41,191 nt of DNA from CAYSLA01 sp964431685 (GTDB taxonomy: Bacteria > Armatimonadota > UBA5829): positions 1 to 41,191 of the forward strand of contig CAYSLA010000011.1 of assembly GCA_964431685.1 (NCBI GenBank), in the 5' to 3' direction. Under the pieces are notes generated by a model. It did no database searches and was not told the origin of the DNA. It saw only the letters and a list, made by a program, of their open reading frames with translations. The translations under genes and the position numbers were made by a program. Shown here piece by piece: positions 1 through 8,161 of this stretch (position 1 is the stretch's first letter; every line of letters begins with the position of its first letter).

Positions 1-321
1 TGGCCGGGCGACATCATCGCAATCGAGCGATTTCTGCCAAATAGCCAGACCGGTCACGTCCGATGGCGCGAGATCGAGGGGAAGACCTACTACATGCCCG
101 GCGAAGTCTGCGACCCTATCGGCAAGGAGTGGTTCTACGTTGACGGCGACGTTCCACGCAGCGCTGCAGAACTGCTTGGGATGTATCTGGTCTCCCGCAG
201 CCGAAACACCAATCTATTGCTCGATGTGCCGCCCGATCGCCACGGTTTGATCCCACAGATGCACGTCGATGCTCTTATGAACTTGCGTCGCAATATCGAT
301 CAGTTCGGTGGAGATATCTAA
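1..321 (+). CDS. GH29 alpha-L-fucosidase, C-terminal fragment
   Basis: The reading frame is open from base 1 and stops with TAA at 319-321, so only the last 106 residues of a gene starting left of the window are present. The fragment matches the end of the GH29 catalytic domain: W-P-G-D near the start, the M-P-G-E-V-C-D...W-F-Y stretch typical of the late beta strands, then N-T-N-L-L-L-D-V-P-P-D-R-H-G-L-I-P, a strongly conserved GH29 block. The family hydrolyses alpha-L-fucosides with retention. The catalytic nucleophile lies upstream and cannot be checked. The stop lies 4 bp before the next start, so it probably shares a transcript with the UroD-like gene and the flavoprotein, in a carbohydrate-related cluster (inference). 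Confidence 0.8.
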   Translation, partial: WPGDIIAIERFLPNSQTGHVRWREIEGKTYYMPGEVCDPIGKEWFYVDGDVPRSAAELLGMYLVSRSRNTNLLLDVPPDRHGLIPQMHVDALMNLRRNIDQFGGDI

Positions 322-325
322 TCGT

Positions 326-1360
326 ATGAACTCACAAGAACGCTTCCTGGCTACACTATCGCACCAGCCTGTTGATCGGCCACCGTGCTGGCTCGGTATG
401 CCAACGCAAGAAGCGCTGGCACGGCTATTTGAGTATTTTAGTGTAAGCAGTGTCCTGGAGCTGAAGACGCTTCTGGACGACGACTTGTACCCGGTCGAGG
501 TGCCCTATCACCACCCACCAGCCAATCACATATCCTGCGCTTTCGACTTTTCGGCTGGCAATGCGGCCGACTATGAGGAACGCACATTGACCGACCAGGG
601 GTACTTCGCAGGAAAGACCGATCCCCGGTGCGTTGATGGGTTCCCGTGGCCGAACCCGCTGGACCACATTGATCTTGATGAGTTCAGAAGAGCCGGGTCG
701 GAAGTGCCTGATGGAAAAGTCGGGCTCGGAATAATGTGGTCTGCGCATTTCCAGGATGCCTGTGCGGCTTTTGGCATGGAAGAGGCACTAGTGACAATGC
801 TGCTCGAACCGGATATGTTCAGGGCCGTGATTGATCGCATCCTGGAATTCTATCTTCAGGCCAACGAGTTGTTCTACCGTGCAACCGCGGGCAGGATACA
901 GGCGGTCCTGCTGGGCAATGATCTGGGAACGCAGAATGGGCTTCTTGTCGGTGCGGAAACACTGCGCGAGCTGGTCTTTCCTGGAGTCAGACGGCTTATT
1001 GAACAGGCCCACGAGCACAACCTGAAAGTGATCTACCATTCCTGCGGTTCTGTCTCTCCGATTATCGGCGACCTGATTGACGCCGGAGCTGATGTCATTC
1101 ACCCGATCCAGCCTCTCGCGGCAGGCATGGATGCTGAAGGACTGAAGAGCCAATACGGCTACCGCGTGGCGTTTTGCGGCGGGGTGGATGTTCAGCAACT
1201 GATGACTGACGCTTCTCCTGAAGAAGTGAGACAAGAAGTACGCAGGCTGCGAGAGCTGTTTCCGACCGGACTGATTGTGTCGCCTAGCCACGAGGCCCTC
1301 CTGGCCGACGTTCCGCCTGCAAACGTTGCTGCGATGTTCGAGGAATGCAAGAGGCTGTAG
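326..1360 (+). CDS. UroD/MtaA-superfamily protein (methyltransferase-like)
   Basis: A 344-residue protein with the uroporphyrinogen decarboxylase fold. I chose ATG 326 because a GGTGGAG ribosome site precedes it and residues M-N-S-Q-E-R-F-L-A-T-L are the usual beginning of the family. It is probably not the heme enzyme HemE: it carries H238-x-C240 (Y-H-S-C-G) and C284 (F-C-G-G-V-D), the H-x-C...C arrangement that binds zinc in MtaA/MtbA-type cobamide methyltransferases. Large paralogous families of this type are common in Armatimonadota, Lentisphaerota and similar bacteria, mostly without known substrates. It sits 4 bp after the fucosidase and about 20 bp before the flavoprotein, so a role in catabolism of a methylated or sugar-derived compound is possible. 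No corrinoid protein lies next to it. Family assignment is firm; substrate is unknown. Confidence 0.8.
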   Translation: MNSQERFLATLSHQPVDRPPCWLGMPTQEALARLFEYFSVSSVLELKTLLDDDLYPVEVPYHHPPANHISCAFDFSAGNAADYEERTLTDQGYFAGKTDPRCVDGFPWPNPLDHIDLDEFRRAGSEVPDGKVGLGIMWSAHFQDACAAFGMEEALVTMLLEPDMFRAVIDRILEFYLQANELFYRATAGRIQAVLLGNDLGTQNGLLVGAETLRELVFPGVRRLIEQAHEHNLKVIYHSCGSVSPIIGDLIDAGADVIHPIQPLAAGMDAEGLKSQYGYRVAFCGGVDVQQLMTDASPEEVRQEVRRLRELFPTGLIVSPSHEALLADVPPANVAAMFEECKRL

Positions 1361-1381
1361 TCTGGGGAATTGGGGGTTGGG

Positions 1382-3210
1382 ATGCAAGAGTCATCGATGT
1401 GCTTGTCGGACGGAACTAAATTGGATTCGTATCGCTGTGATGTTCTCATCATAGGCAGCGGCGCGGCGGGACTCAACTGCGCCCAGCGGCTCTTCGATTT
1501 GGGCATCAGAGACATCGCGATAGTGACCAGCGACCTCTGCGGCGGCACCTCGTACTGTTCCGGGTCAGACAAGCAGACATACTACAAGATGAGTGTTTTC
1601 GGAGACACCGCGGACAGTCCGGTGGACATGGCCCACAGCCTTTTCGACGGCGGTTGTATGCACGGGGACATCGCGTACATAGAGGGGCTCTACTCACTTC
1701 CCGCGTTCTATCATCTTGTGGAAAATGGCGTGCCTTTTCCGCAGAACGAATATGGTGCGTTTGTGGGCTACAAGACTGATCACGATCCGCGTCAGCGCGC
1801 CACCAGCGCGGGACCCAAGACCTCCAGGTTTATGGTTGAGACGAGTCTCAGTCAGGTCAAAGCAAGGGGTATCCGTGTTTTTGACCGCACGTCTGTAGTG
1901 CGGATTGTCACTGACCCCGAATCGTCCGGCCGAGTAGTCGGGGTTGTTGCCATCGCTGAAGACGCCCTGTCGAATCAGTCGCTGGGACACGTTGTGTTCT
2001 CTGCCGACTATGTGATATTGGCAGCCGGCGGACCCGGTGAACTCTATTCGGATACGGTCTACCCGGCTGGTCAGGTTAGCCTTCACGGTCCTGCGTTCGA
2101 GGCTGGAGCCAACGGTGTCAATCTGGGTGAGTCGCAGTTCGGTCTGACCTCCATAGACTTCCGGTGGAATCTCTCCGGCACTTACCAGCAGGTGCTACCG
2201 TCATTCTACAGCACTCGCGGCGACGGCGTATCGCGCAACTTCCTTGCGGACTACTATCGCAATCTGCCAGAGATGGCGACCAACATATTCCTCAAAGGCT
2301 ATCAATGGCCGTTCAGCGCGGGCAGAGCTTCAGNNNNNNNNNNNNNNNNNNNNNNNNNNNNNNNNNNNNNNNNNNNNNNNNNNNNNNNNNNNNNNNNNNN
2401 NNNNNNNNNNNNNNNNNNNNNNNNNNNNNNNNNCTGCGCGTGCGTGTCGCTTTCCAGCACAACAACGGCGGTCTGTGGGTCGACAATAACTACCAGACAA
2501 ACATCGCAAACCTCTTCGCAATAGGAGAAGTTGCTGGTGCGCACGGTGTGGCGCGACCGGGTGGTTCCGCACTCAACAGCGGCCAGGTCGGAGGGGCCAG
2601 AGTAGCTCAGTTCCTCTCCCGGCAAGGCGTGTTTTCACGTAATGATTATGCATCTCTTCTTGCCGCCGCCGCGGATTCAGTCGTCACGGAAAGCCGCCGC
2701 ATGCTCTCAGTTGGCGGGGCTGCCCACCGCGACATTAGAACAACGGTCCAACAGTCTATGACGAGCGCCGCGGGATTCATCAGAAGACCTGAGCAGGTGC
2801 GTTCTGCCGTCTCTTCATCCGTGGCTTTGCTTGAACGAGTCAAAGCTCAGCCCCCTGCAGCGGACTGTATTGAAGACCTTTCGGCTGCGTGGGAAACGCG
2901 CGGGCTATGCCGTGCGAGTACCGCCTACCTGAAGTCAATTGATGCCTATGTATCCAGCGGTGGTGGCAGCCGTGGTTCATACATGGTTGTTTGCGATGAA
3001 TATGACCAGTCCGCAATGCGGGGCGAAGTCACGTCGCTGACGGGCAAGTTGTTTGACTTCCGCAAAGAACGAATCGAAGACAGACAAACCCGGGTTGTCA
3101 TAGACGGCAGGGACTTGTCCGTTGCGTCTGAGGAAGTCCGGCCAATACCAACTGATGAGAGTTGGTTCGAGACTGCTTGGGCAATGTGGAAATCCAACCA
3201 GCGCGCGTAG
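1382..3210 (+). CDS. FAD-dependent oxidoreductase, fumarate reductase/succinate dehydrogenase flavoprotein-like (interrupted by assembly gap)
   Basis: The N-terminal part (1382-2333) begins with a Rossmann FAD-binding motif (V-L-I-I-G-S-G-A-A-G-L-N) and continues with succinate dehydrogenase/L-aspartate oxidase-like sequence. The part after the gap (2434-3210) contains the typical FAD-closing block N-L-F-A-I-G-E-V-A-G-A-H-G...G-G-S-A-L-N-S-G-Q-V-G-G-A and a helical C-terminal domain. The two halves read in different frames if the gap is taken as 100 bp, so the true gap is a different length; I treat them as one gene. ATG 1382 follows a G-rich ribosome site, while an in-frame TTG at 1370 is an alternative. 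Substrate is unknown. It is likely co-transcribed with the UroD-like gene. Confidence 0.75.
2334..2433. other. Assembly gap (100 N)
   Basis: A run of exactly 100 N, the conventional length for a gap of unknown size, inside the flavoprotein gene. Reading frames cannot be trusted across it. Confidence 0.99.
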
Positions 3211-3229
3211 AGTTCGCGCACACGTCAGA

Positions 3230-3259
3230 TTGACCGGGACGACGTCAAAATAGTATAAT
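3230..3259 (+). promoter_or_regulatory. Sigma-70-type promoter for rpoZ
   Basis: TTGACC at 3230-3235 and a perfect TATAAT at 3254-3259, separated by 18 bp. It lies just after the flavoprotein stop and would give a transcript start near 3266, about 67 nt ahead of the rpoZ ATG. It marks the start of the housekeeping transcription unit. Confidence 0.75.
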
Positions 3260-3332
3260 ACTAGATGCCATTTTGACGCGCGCACGTGCGTCCAGACTTA
3301 TACCGATACGAGAGGGACTACGAGAGTTAGCT

Positions 3333-3821
3333 ATGATATATCCGTCTGCGGACATCCTTGACCAGTGGGGAAGCAAGTACGCGCTCGTTACGCTTGCGGC
3401 GAAACGCGCCAAGCAACTTAAGGCCGGAGCCTCGCCGATGGTGGAGACCGAATCCAGAAACGCCCTGACAATCGCCCTCGAGGAGATTGCTGCGGGCAAG
3501 ATAACTTCGGTAATCGCAAACACTGATGAACCAGTGAAGCCGACTGAAGAAACTCATGTTTCCGGGCTGTTCGCGATCCCGCACATACCAGATGATGAAG
3601 AACTGGAAGAGCTCGACAACGACGAAGTGGAAGAGGAGATTCCGCTCGTTCTCGGCGGCGACGACGAAGACGAAGTTGAAGATAGTGATGAAACGGACGA
3701 GCTGGACGGATTTTCCACGGATAGCGAAGAGGAAAAAGCCAAACCATTCGTTGATGATGTGATTGACGACGACGGTGACGCTGACTTCGAACCGGAAGAG
3801 GACGCTGAGGAAGACGAGTAG
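3333..3821 (+). CDS. rpoZ: RNA polymerase omega subunit with long acidic C-terminal tail
   Basis: A 162-residue protein. Residues 1-57 match RpoZ: P-S-A-D-I-L-D-Q-W-G-S-K-Y-A-L-V, then A-A-K-R-A-K-Q-L, then the hallmark A-L-T-I-A-L-E-E-I-A-A-G-K-I. Omega binds beta' and helps assemble and stabilise RNA polymerase. An in-frame TTG at 3273 would add 20 residues, but ATG 3333 gives the normal N-terminus and leaves room for a leader after the promoter at 3230-3259. Omega is normally about 70-100 residues; here roughly 90 extra residues follow, made almost entirely of Asp/Glu with Ser, Val and Leu and ending E-E-D-A-E-E-D-E. This tail is likely disordered. The identity of the core is firm; the role of the tail is unknown. 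Confidence 0.85.
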   Translation: MIYPSADILDQWGSKYALVTLAAKRAKQLKAGASPMVETESRNALTIALEEIAAGKITSVIANTDEPVKPTEETHVSGLFAIPHIPDDEELEELDNDEVEEEIPLVLGGDDEDEVEDSDETDELDGFSTDSEEEKAKPFVDDVIDDDGDADFEPEEDAEEDE

Positions 3822-3918
3822 AGCACCCCGGCACACCGTGACCCGCAATGCCCCGTACCCGACGTCAAGCGTGTTAGTCTGAAATGCTTGCGCGTATATC
3901 GAAACAGGTCGTTGATCC

Positions 3919-4929
3919 ATGATGACAGAGAATATTGACTACTATGAGACACTGGGCGTGTCGCGTGACGCCTCAGTAGCCGAGATCAAACGCGCATATC
4001 GGCGACTGGCCAAACAACACCATCCGGATGTCAATAACCACGATCCGGAAGCCGAAACGCGATTCAAAGCCATAAACGAAGCTTACCAGGTGCTTTCGGA
4101 CACCGACAAGCGGGCAAGCTACGACAGNNNNNNNNNNNNNNNNNNNNNNNNNNNNNNNNNNNNNNNNNNNNNNNNNNNNNNNNNNNNNNNNNNNNNNNNN
4201 NNNNNNNNNNNNNNNNNNNNNNNNNNNATGTGTCTGGAATGCGCGGGGTCAGGGGCTGCTCCGGGTAGTGAGCCGATCACGTGCGTGGTCTGTGGCGGGG
4301 CCGGACAAGTGCGCCAACAGCAGCAGACACTCTTTGGAACACAGATTCGGGTGATGCACTGCTCGCGATGTGACGGGTCTGGCAAAGTGATATCTTCCCC
4401 GTGCCCGAAGTGCAATGGCAACGGCAGATATCGTGACACCGTAGAAAGAAAGATCGACATTCCCGCCGGAGTGGACACCGGCATGAAGATCCGGATACAC
4501 GGAGAAGGGGACGCCGGGTTGCGGGGCGGATCCCGAGGCGATCTCTATGTTGTTACGCACGTCGCTAAACACGACCTCTTTGTCCGCAAGGGAGACGATC
4601 TGTGGTGTGAAATCGGCGTGAGTTTCCCGCTGGCCGCACTTGGCGGTGTAGTGGATGTTCCGGTCATAGGGGGCTCGGCTGATCTGGGAGTTTCGCCAGG
4701 AACTCAGACCGGAGAGGTCTATTGTCTGCGTGGACACGGTATGCCCGATGTGCGAGGTCGGGGCAAAGGAGACTTGAACGTAGTGGTCAAGGTAAACACT
4801 CCCACGAAACTCAACGATGAGCAGAAGTCGCTGTTGCGCCAGTTGGCGGAGTCTTCCGGAGAGGAAATACGGGAAGCCAAGGGCAAAGGGTTATTTGAAC
4901 GCGTGAAGAACGCGTTTGGCGGACTATGA
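3919..4929 (+). CDS. dnaJ: Chaperone DnaJ (interrupted by assembly gap)
   Basis: An Hsp40 co-chaperone that stimulates DnaK ATPase. The N-terminal J domain is clear (D-Y-Y-E-T-L-G-V-S, then the catalytic H-P-D in Q-H-H-P-D-V-N). After the gap come all four zinc-finger repeats (C-L-E-C-A-G-S-G, C-V-V-C-G-G-A-G, C-S-R-C-D-G-S-G, C-P-K-C-N-G-N-G), followed by the C-terminal substrate-binding domains. The missing piece is the Gly/Phe-rich linker. The start may be ATG 3919 or ATG 3922. The stop TGA overlaps the prmA ATG (ATGA), and the dnaJ-prmA-rsmE order is widely conserved, so this is one operon. Confidence 0.93.
   Translation: MMTENIDYYETLGVSRDASVAEIKRAYRRLAKQHHPDVNNHDPEAETRFKAINEAYQVLSDTDKRASYDXXXXXXXXXXXXXXXXXXXXXXXXXXXXXXXXXXMCLECAGSGAAPGSEPITCVVCGGAGQVRQQQQTLFGTQIRVMHCSRCDGSGKVISSPCPKCNGNGRYRDTVERKIDIPAGVDTGMKIRIHGEGDAGLRGGSRGDLYVVTHVAKHDLFVRKGDDLWCEIGVSFPLAALGGVVDVPVIGGSADLGVSPGTQTGEVYCLRGHGMPDVRGRGKGDLNVVVKVNTPTKLNDEQKSLLRQLAESSGEEIREAKGKGLFERVKNAFGGL
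4128..4227. other. Assembly gap (100 N)
   Basis: Exactly 100 N inside dnaJ, replacing the end of the J domain and the Gly/Phe linker. True length is unknown, although the frame happens to be preserved at 100 bp. Confidence 0.99.
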
Positions 4930-5801
4930 GATGGGCTGAGATATCGATCCAGGCGGATCGCGATGCGCTTGACATTGCGTCCGATGTGCTTATGAACGAG
5001 GGGTGCGCCGGAACCTTGGAGAGGCAATTGGACGACACGGACTCGTCCTTCGCGATGTGCAGTGTAGGTTACCTGCCTGTTGACGATCGCCTGGAAGACA
5101 CTCTGAACCGAATGAGGGCACGCCTTGAGCGGTGCGTCGAAACAGAACCGTCCATTCTGTCCCCCGAAATCTCAATCAGGTGGGTTGAGGACGAGGACTG
5201 GGCAAATGCGTGGAAGCAGTTTTTCAAACCGGTACGCATCGGCAAAGTAGTCATCAAGCCTTCGTGGGAGTCGTATTCGAGAGAACCGGACGATGTCGTC
5301 GTTGAACTCGACCCGGGCATGGCGTTTGGTACGGGAACGCATCCGACAACACAATTGTGTCTGTCTGTCCTTCAAGATATTATCTCCGGGGATGAAGTGG
5401 TCTTCGATATTGGCTGTGGCTCCGGCATCCTATCGATGGCAGCGGCCGGACTGGGTGCTGCTCAGGTTCAGGCCATCGACAATGACCCTGTAGCGGTTAA
5501 GGTGGCACGTGAGAACGTCTCCAACTCTGGGTTGGCAGGCACCATCTCAGTGTTCGAGGCCAATAGTCCTGCTGCCATAGGCGGCCTCGCCGATGTAGTT
5601 GTTGCAAACATCATTTCCTCAGTCATCATCGACATGTCCGCGCCGCTGGCAGCGAAAGTGCGACCGGGAGGTCGATTGATAGCGTCCGGCATAATCGCTG
5701 AGAGGGAAGATGAAGTGACTGCCGAGCTTCAATCAGTTGGTCTGCACCACGTTGAGACCCGCGCAGACGGTGACTGGGTGGCGATAGTGTTTCGGCGGTG
5801 A
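4926..5801 (+). CDS. prmA: Ribosomal protein L11 methyltransferase
   Basis: A 291-residue SAM-dependent methyltransferase that trimethylates ribosomal protein L11. Visible signatures are the PrmA hallmark D-P-G-M-A-F-G-T-G-T-H-P-T-T near residue 130, the SAM-binding motif D-I-G-C-G-S-G-I-L, and V-V-A-N-I-I (post-I/IV motif). The N-terminal L11-binding domain is present, with W-V-E-D-E-D-W-A-N-A-W-K-Q-F-F-K-P before the catalytic domain. Length is normal for the family. The start ATG overlaps the dnaJ stop by 4 bp, and rsmE follows 3 bp after the stop. Confidence 0.95.
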   Translation: MRWAEISIQADRDALDIASDVLMNEGCAGTLERQLDDTDSSFAMCSVGYLPVDDRLEDTLNRMRARLERCVETEPSILSPEISIRWVEDEDWANAWKQFFKPVRIGKVVIKPSWESYSREPDDVVVELDPGMAFGTGTHPTTQLCLSVLQDIISGDEVVFDIGCGSGILSMAAAGLGAAQVQAIDNDPVAVKVARENVSNSGLAGTISVFEANSPAAIGGLADVVVANIISSVIIDMSAPLAAKVRPGGRLIASGIIAEREDEVTAELQSVGLHHVETRADGDWVAIVFRR

Positions 5802-5804
5802 CCA

Positions 5805-6554
5805 TTGAGCAGAGCACACACATTCTATGTCGCGCCAGACAGCATTCACGAAGACTACGCAGTCATAGGTGGTGACAAGGCGCGGCAGATAGTTCACGTG
5901 CTCAGACTTGGGGTTGGTGCGCCGGTTCGGCTGATAGACGGCGCAGGTAGCGAATATGCCGCCAGCATCTCCGGCATTCGAGCCAATGAGGTGTCTGTTC
6001 GAATACTGGGGCACCAAACGTGTGATGCGGATGAGCCGGTTCGAATCGTAGTCGCCGCGTGCATGCCCAAGAGTGACAAGCTTGAGTGGATAGTGCAGAA
6101 GTGCACTGAACTGGGCGCTGGCGATTTTGTGATCTGTCATTCGGAGCGAGCCGTTCCTACACCGCACGATGAGAGGATTGACAGACGCCTGGCCCGCTGG
6201 CGGAAGATCGCCGAAGAAGCCTCTGAGCAATGCGGTCGAGCAACGATCCCGCTTATCAAGGGCATCTGCACGTTCCAGGAGATGATTCACGAGATTTGCG
6301 GTTGCGATGTGGCTATGTTTGCCCACTGTTCACAGGAACAGAAGACAGTTCGCGACGCTCTGAATGTGCGGTCTGAGCCGCCTCGCAGTGTTGGGGTCGT
6401 CATTGGCCCTGAGGGGGGTCTCACGACAGACGAGGTTACGGAATTGCTGGCGTCGAGTCTTGTTCCCGTGACCCTGGGGCCCAGAATACTAAGATGCGAG
6501 ACAGCGGCCGTAACGGCGGTAGCGAGCATACTTTTCCATTTGAACGTCGTCTGA
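5805..6554 (+). CDS. rsmE: 16S rRNA (uracil1498-N3)-methyltransferase
   Basis: A 249-residue SPOUT-class methyltransferase that modifies U1498 of 16S rRNA. An N-terminal PUA-like part (H-V-L-R-L-G-V-G-A-P-V-R-L-I-D-G) is followed by the knotted SAM-binding domain with K-S-D-K-L-E-W-I-V-Q-K-C-T-E-L-G, E-Q-C-G-R, V-V-I-G-P-E-G-G-L-T and the C-terminal L-G-P-R-I-L-R-C-E-T-A. The start must be TTG 5805, because the frame has a stop just upstream and the next alternatives would cut the PUA part. The gene lies 3 bp after prmA. Confidence 0.93.
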   Translation: MSRAHTFYVAPDSIHEDYAVIGGDKARQIVHVLRLGVGAPVRLIDGAGSEYAASISGIRANEVSVRILGHQTCDADEPVRIVVAACMPKSDKLEWIVQKCTELGAGDFVICHSERAVPTPHDERIDRRLARWRKIAEEASEQCGRATIPLIKGICTFQEMIHEICGCDVAMFAHCSQEQKTVRDALNVRSEPPRSVGVVIGPEGGLTTDEVTELLASSLVPVTLGPRILRCETAAVTAVASILFHLNVV

Positions 6555-6568
6555 GCTCTCATCCCGCC

Positions 6569-6599
6569 GTTGTTTCTGACAAGCGTGTCCCGAAACAAC
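6569..6599. other. Nested hairpin after rsmE
   Basis: GTTGTTTC (6569-6576) and GAAACAAC (6592-6599) form a perfect 8-bp stem, with an inner GACA/TGTC stem (6578-6581 with 6586-6589) around an AGCG loop. It lies 15 bp after the rsmE stop and 42 bp before the next ATG. No T-run follows, so it is either a weak or factor-assisted terminator, or a structured leader of the R3H ATPase operon. Confidence 0.45.
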
Positions 6600-6640
6600 T
6601 CAATGAGTGAATCACGGGCAATGATAGCGAATCTTGCAGT

Positions 6641-8161
6641 ATGCATGCAGGAATGAGCGAGCGCACGGATAATACATTAGATAGAAGACAGGCCGAATGC
6701 CCAGCGTGGTCGGCCAGTCGGGCAGTGACAATGGCAATTGAAGAAACACACAGCCTGGGTCTGACACAACTTAGNNNNNNNNNNNNNNNNNNNNNNNNNN
6801 NNNNNNNNNNNNNNNNNNNNNNNNNNNNNNNNNNNNNNNNNNNNNNNNNNNNNNNNNNNNNNNNNNNNNNNNNNAACCGAGCTGGAATTGAGCGCACACT
6901 TCATCGCATTTCAGCCATACGCAACCGCCAGGGCAAGATAATTGGACTTACGTGCAGGATAGGCAGGGCGGTCTACGGCACGATTGACATCATCCGGGAC
7001 GTTGTTGAGAGCGGCAAGAGCATCCTGCTGCTCGGCAGGCCGGGGGTTGGCAAGACTACCAAGCTTAGGGAGATAGCGCGGGTGCTTGCTGACGAGTTCA
7101 AGAAGCGCGTGGTGATCGTGGACACGTCAAACGAGATTGCCGGAGATGGCGACATACCCCACCCTGCCATCGGACACGCGAGGCGGATGCAGGTGCCGAC
7201 GCCGGATCAGCAGCACGCAGTAATGATAGAAGCCGTCGAAAACCACATGCCACAGGTCATCGTGATCGACGAGATCGGCACTGAGGCTGAGGCATTTGCC
7301 GCACGCAGCATCGCCGAGAGAGGTGTCCAGCTCGTAGCAACTGCACACGGCAACTCCCTTGAAAACCTTCTGATGAACCCAACACTCTCCGATATGATTG
7401 GCGGCATACAGACAGTCACTCTTTCGGATGAAGAAGCCAAGCGTCGAGGCACTCAGAAGAGTGTGCTGGAACGTAAAGCTCCCCCCACATTTGACGTTCT
7501 CATTGAGATCACCGAGATGGACAAACTGGCGATTCATCTTGGGGTGGCGAACACGGTCGACAAGATGCTTCGCGGAATAGCGCCTCGCCCGGAAATTCGG
7601 GTGCGCAACCCGGAAGGCGACGTGAAAGTCGTGCAGGCAGCGGAGATGCAACAGCCAGAGCGCGAGTCCGAGTACTCTCACGCGGGCCAGCCATCTGTCA
7701 AGGCCATGCCGTCAATAGTCAGGGTGTTTCCCTATGGTGTCAGCCGAAATCGACTTGAGCGCGCCATACGGGAGATGAATGTGCCCGTGCAGATCAGCAA
7801 GGATCTGGAGGGATCCTATGCAGTCATCACATTGAAGAGCCACGACAAAAAGGGCGTTCCTATGCTTGAGGAAGCAAGGCGCAGGAACAAACCCGTATAT
7901 GTTGTCAAGAGCAACACCTATGCGCAGATCGCCGGTGTGATGCGCGATATGTTCAACCTCGGACCATCCTCTGATGAGGAAGCGGCGATCGACAATGCCG
8001 AAGAAGCAATCCAGAAGATGATCCAAACCGGTGAACCGCAGGAGCTGCTGCCGCAGACATCCTTCATCCGGCGCTTGCAGCATCAGATAGTTGAGAGGTA
8101 CGATATGTCTTCTGAGAGTATTGGAACCGAACCTTACCGTCGGCTGCGTATATTCAAGTGA
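6641..8161 (+). CDS. R3H domain / AAA ATPase, Ycf45 (SpoIIIAA-like) family (interrupted by assembly gap)
   Basis: After the gap the protein shows T-L-H-R-I-S-A-I-R-N-R, G-L-T-C-R-I-G-R-A-V-Y-G-T, Walker A G-R-P-G-V-G-K-T-T and Walker B V-I-V-I-D-E-I-G, all typical of the Ycf45/SpoIIIAA-related ATPases of cyanobacteria, plastids and several other phyla. The C-terminus ends with an R3H single-strand nucleic acid-binding motif (R-R-L-Q-H-Q-I...S-S-E-S-I-G...Y-R-R-L-R-I). Its cellular function is not established. The N-terminal 44 residues before the gap are not recognisable, and the start (ATG 6641, 6653 or 6731) is uncertain. The stop overlaps the tmk GTG by 4 bp (GTGA), so it heads the tmk-darA-holB operon. 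Confidence 0.8.
   Translation: MHAGMSERTDNTLDRRQAECPAWSASRAVTMAIEETHSLGLTQLXXXXXXXXXXXXXXXXXXXXXXXXXXXXXXXXXXNRAGIERTLHRISAIRNRQGKIIGLTCRIGRAVYGTIDIIRDVVESGKSILLLGRPGVGKTTKLREIARVLADEFKKRVVIVDTSNEIAGDGDIPHPAIGHARRMQVPTPDQQHAVMIEAVENHMPQVIVIDEIGTEAEAFAARSIAERGVQLVATAHGNSLENLLMNPTLSDMIGGIQTVTLSDEEAKRRGTQKSVLERKAPPTFDVLIEITEMDKLAIHLGVANTVDKMLRGIAPRPEIRVRNPEGDVKVVQAAEMQQPERESEYSHAGQPSVKAMPSIVRVFPYGVSRNRLERAIREMNVPVQISKDLEGSYAVITLKSHDKKGVPMLEEARRRNKPVYVVKSNTYAQIAGVMRDMFNLGPSSDEEAAIDNAEEAIQKMIQTGEPQELLPQTSFIRRLQHQIVERYDMSSESIGTEPYRRLRIFK
6775..6874. other. Assembly gap (100 N)
   Basis: Exactly 100 N within the N-terminal part of the R3H/AAA ATPase gene. True size is unknown, so the pre-gap sequence may not be in the same frame. 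Confidence 0.99.

Noticed and set aside
788..1387. 199-residue frame on the minus strand opposite the UroD-like gene
   Set aside because: Shadow of a well-supported gene on the plus strand; no domain recognised.
3554..3952. Long serine-rich frame on the minus strand opposite rpoZ
   Set aside because: It is the antisense shadow of the Asp/Glu-rich tail of rpoZ (GAN/GAY codons read as Ser/Leu in reverse); no ribosome site or known domain.
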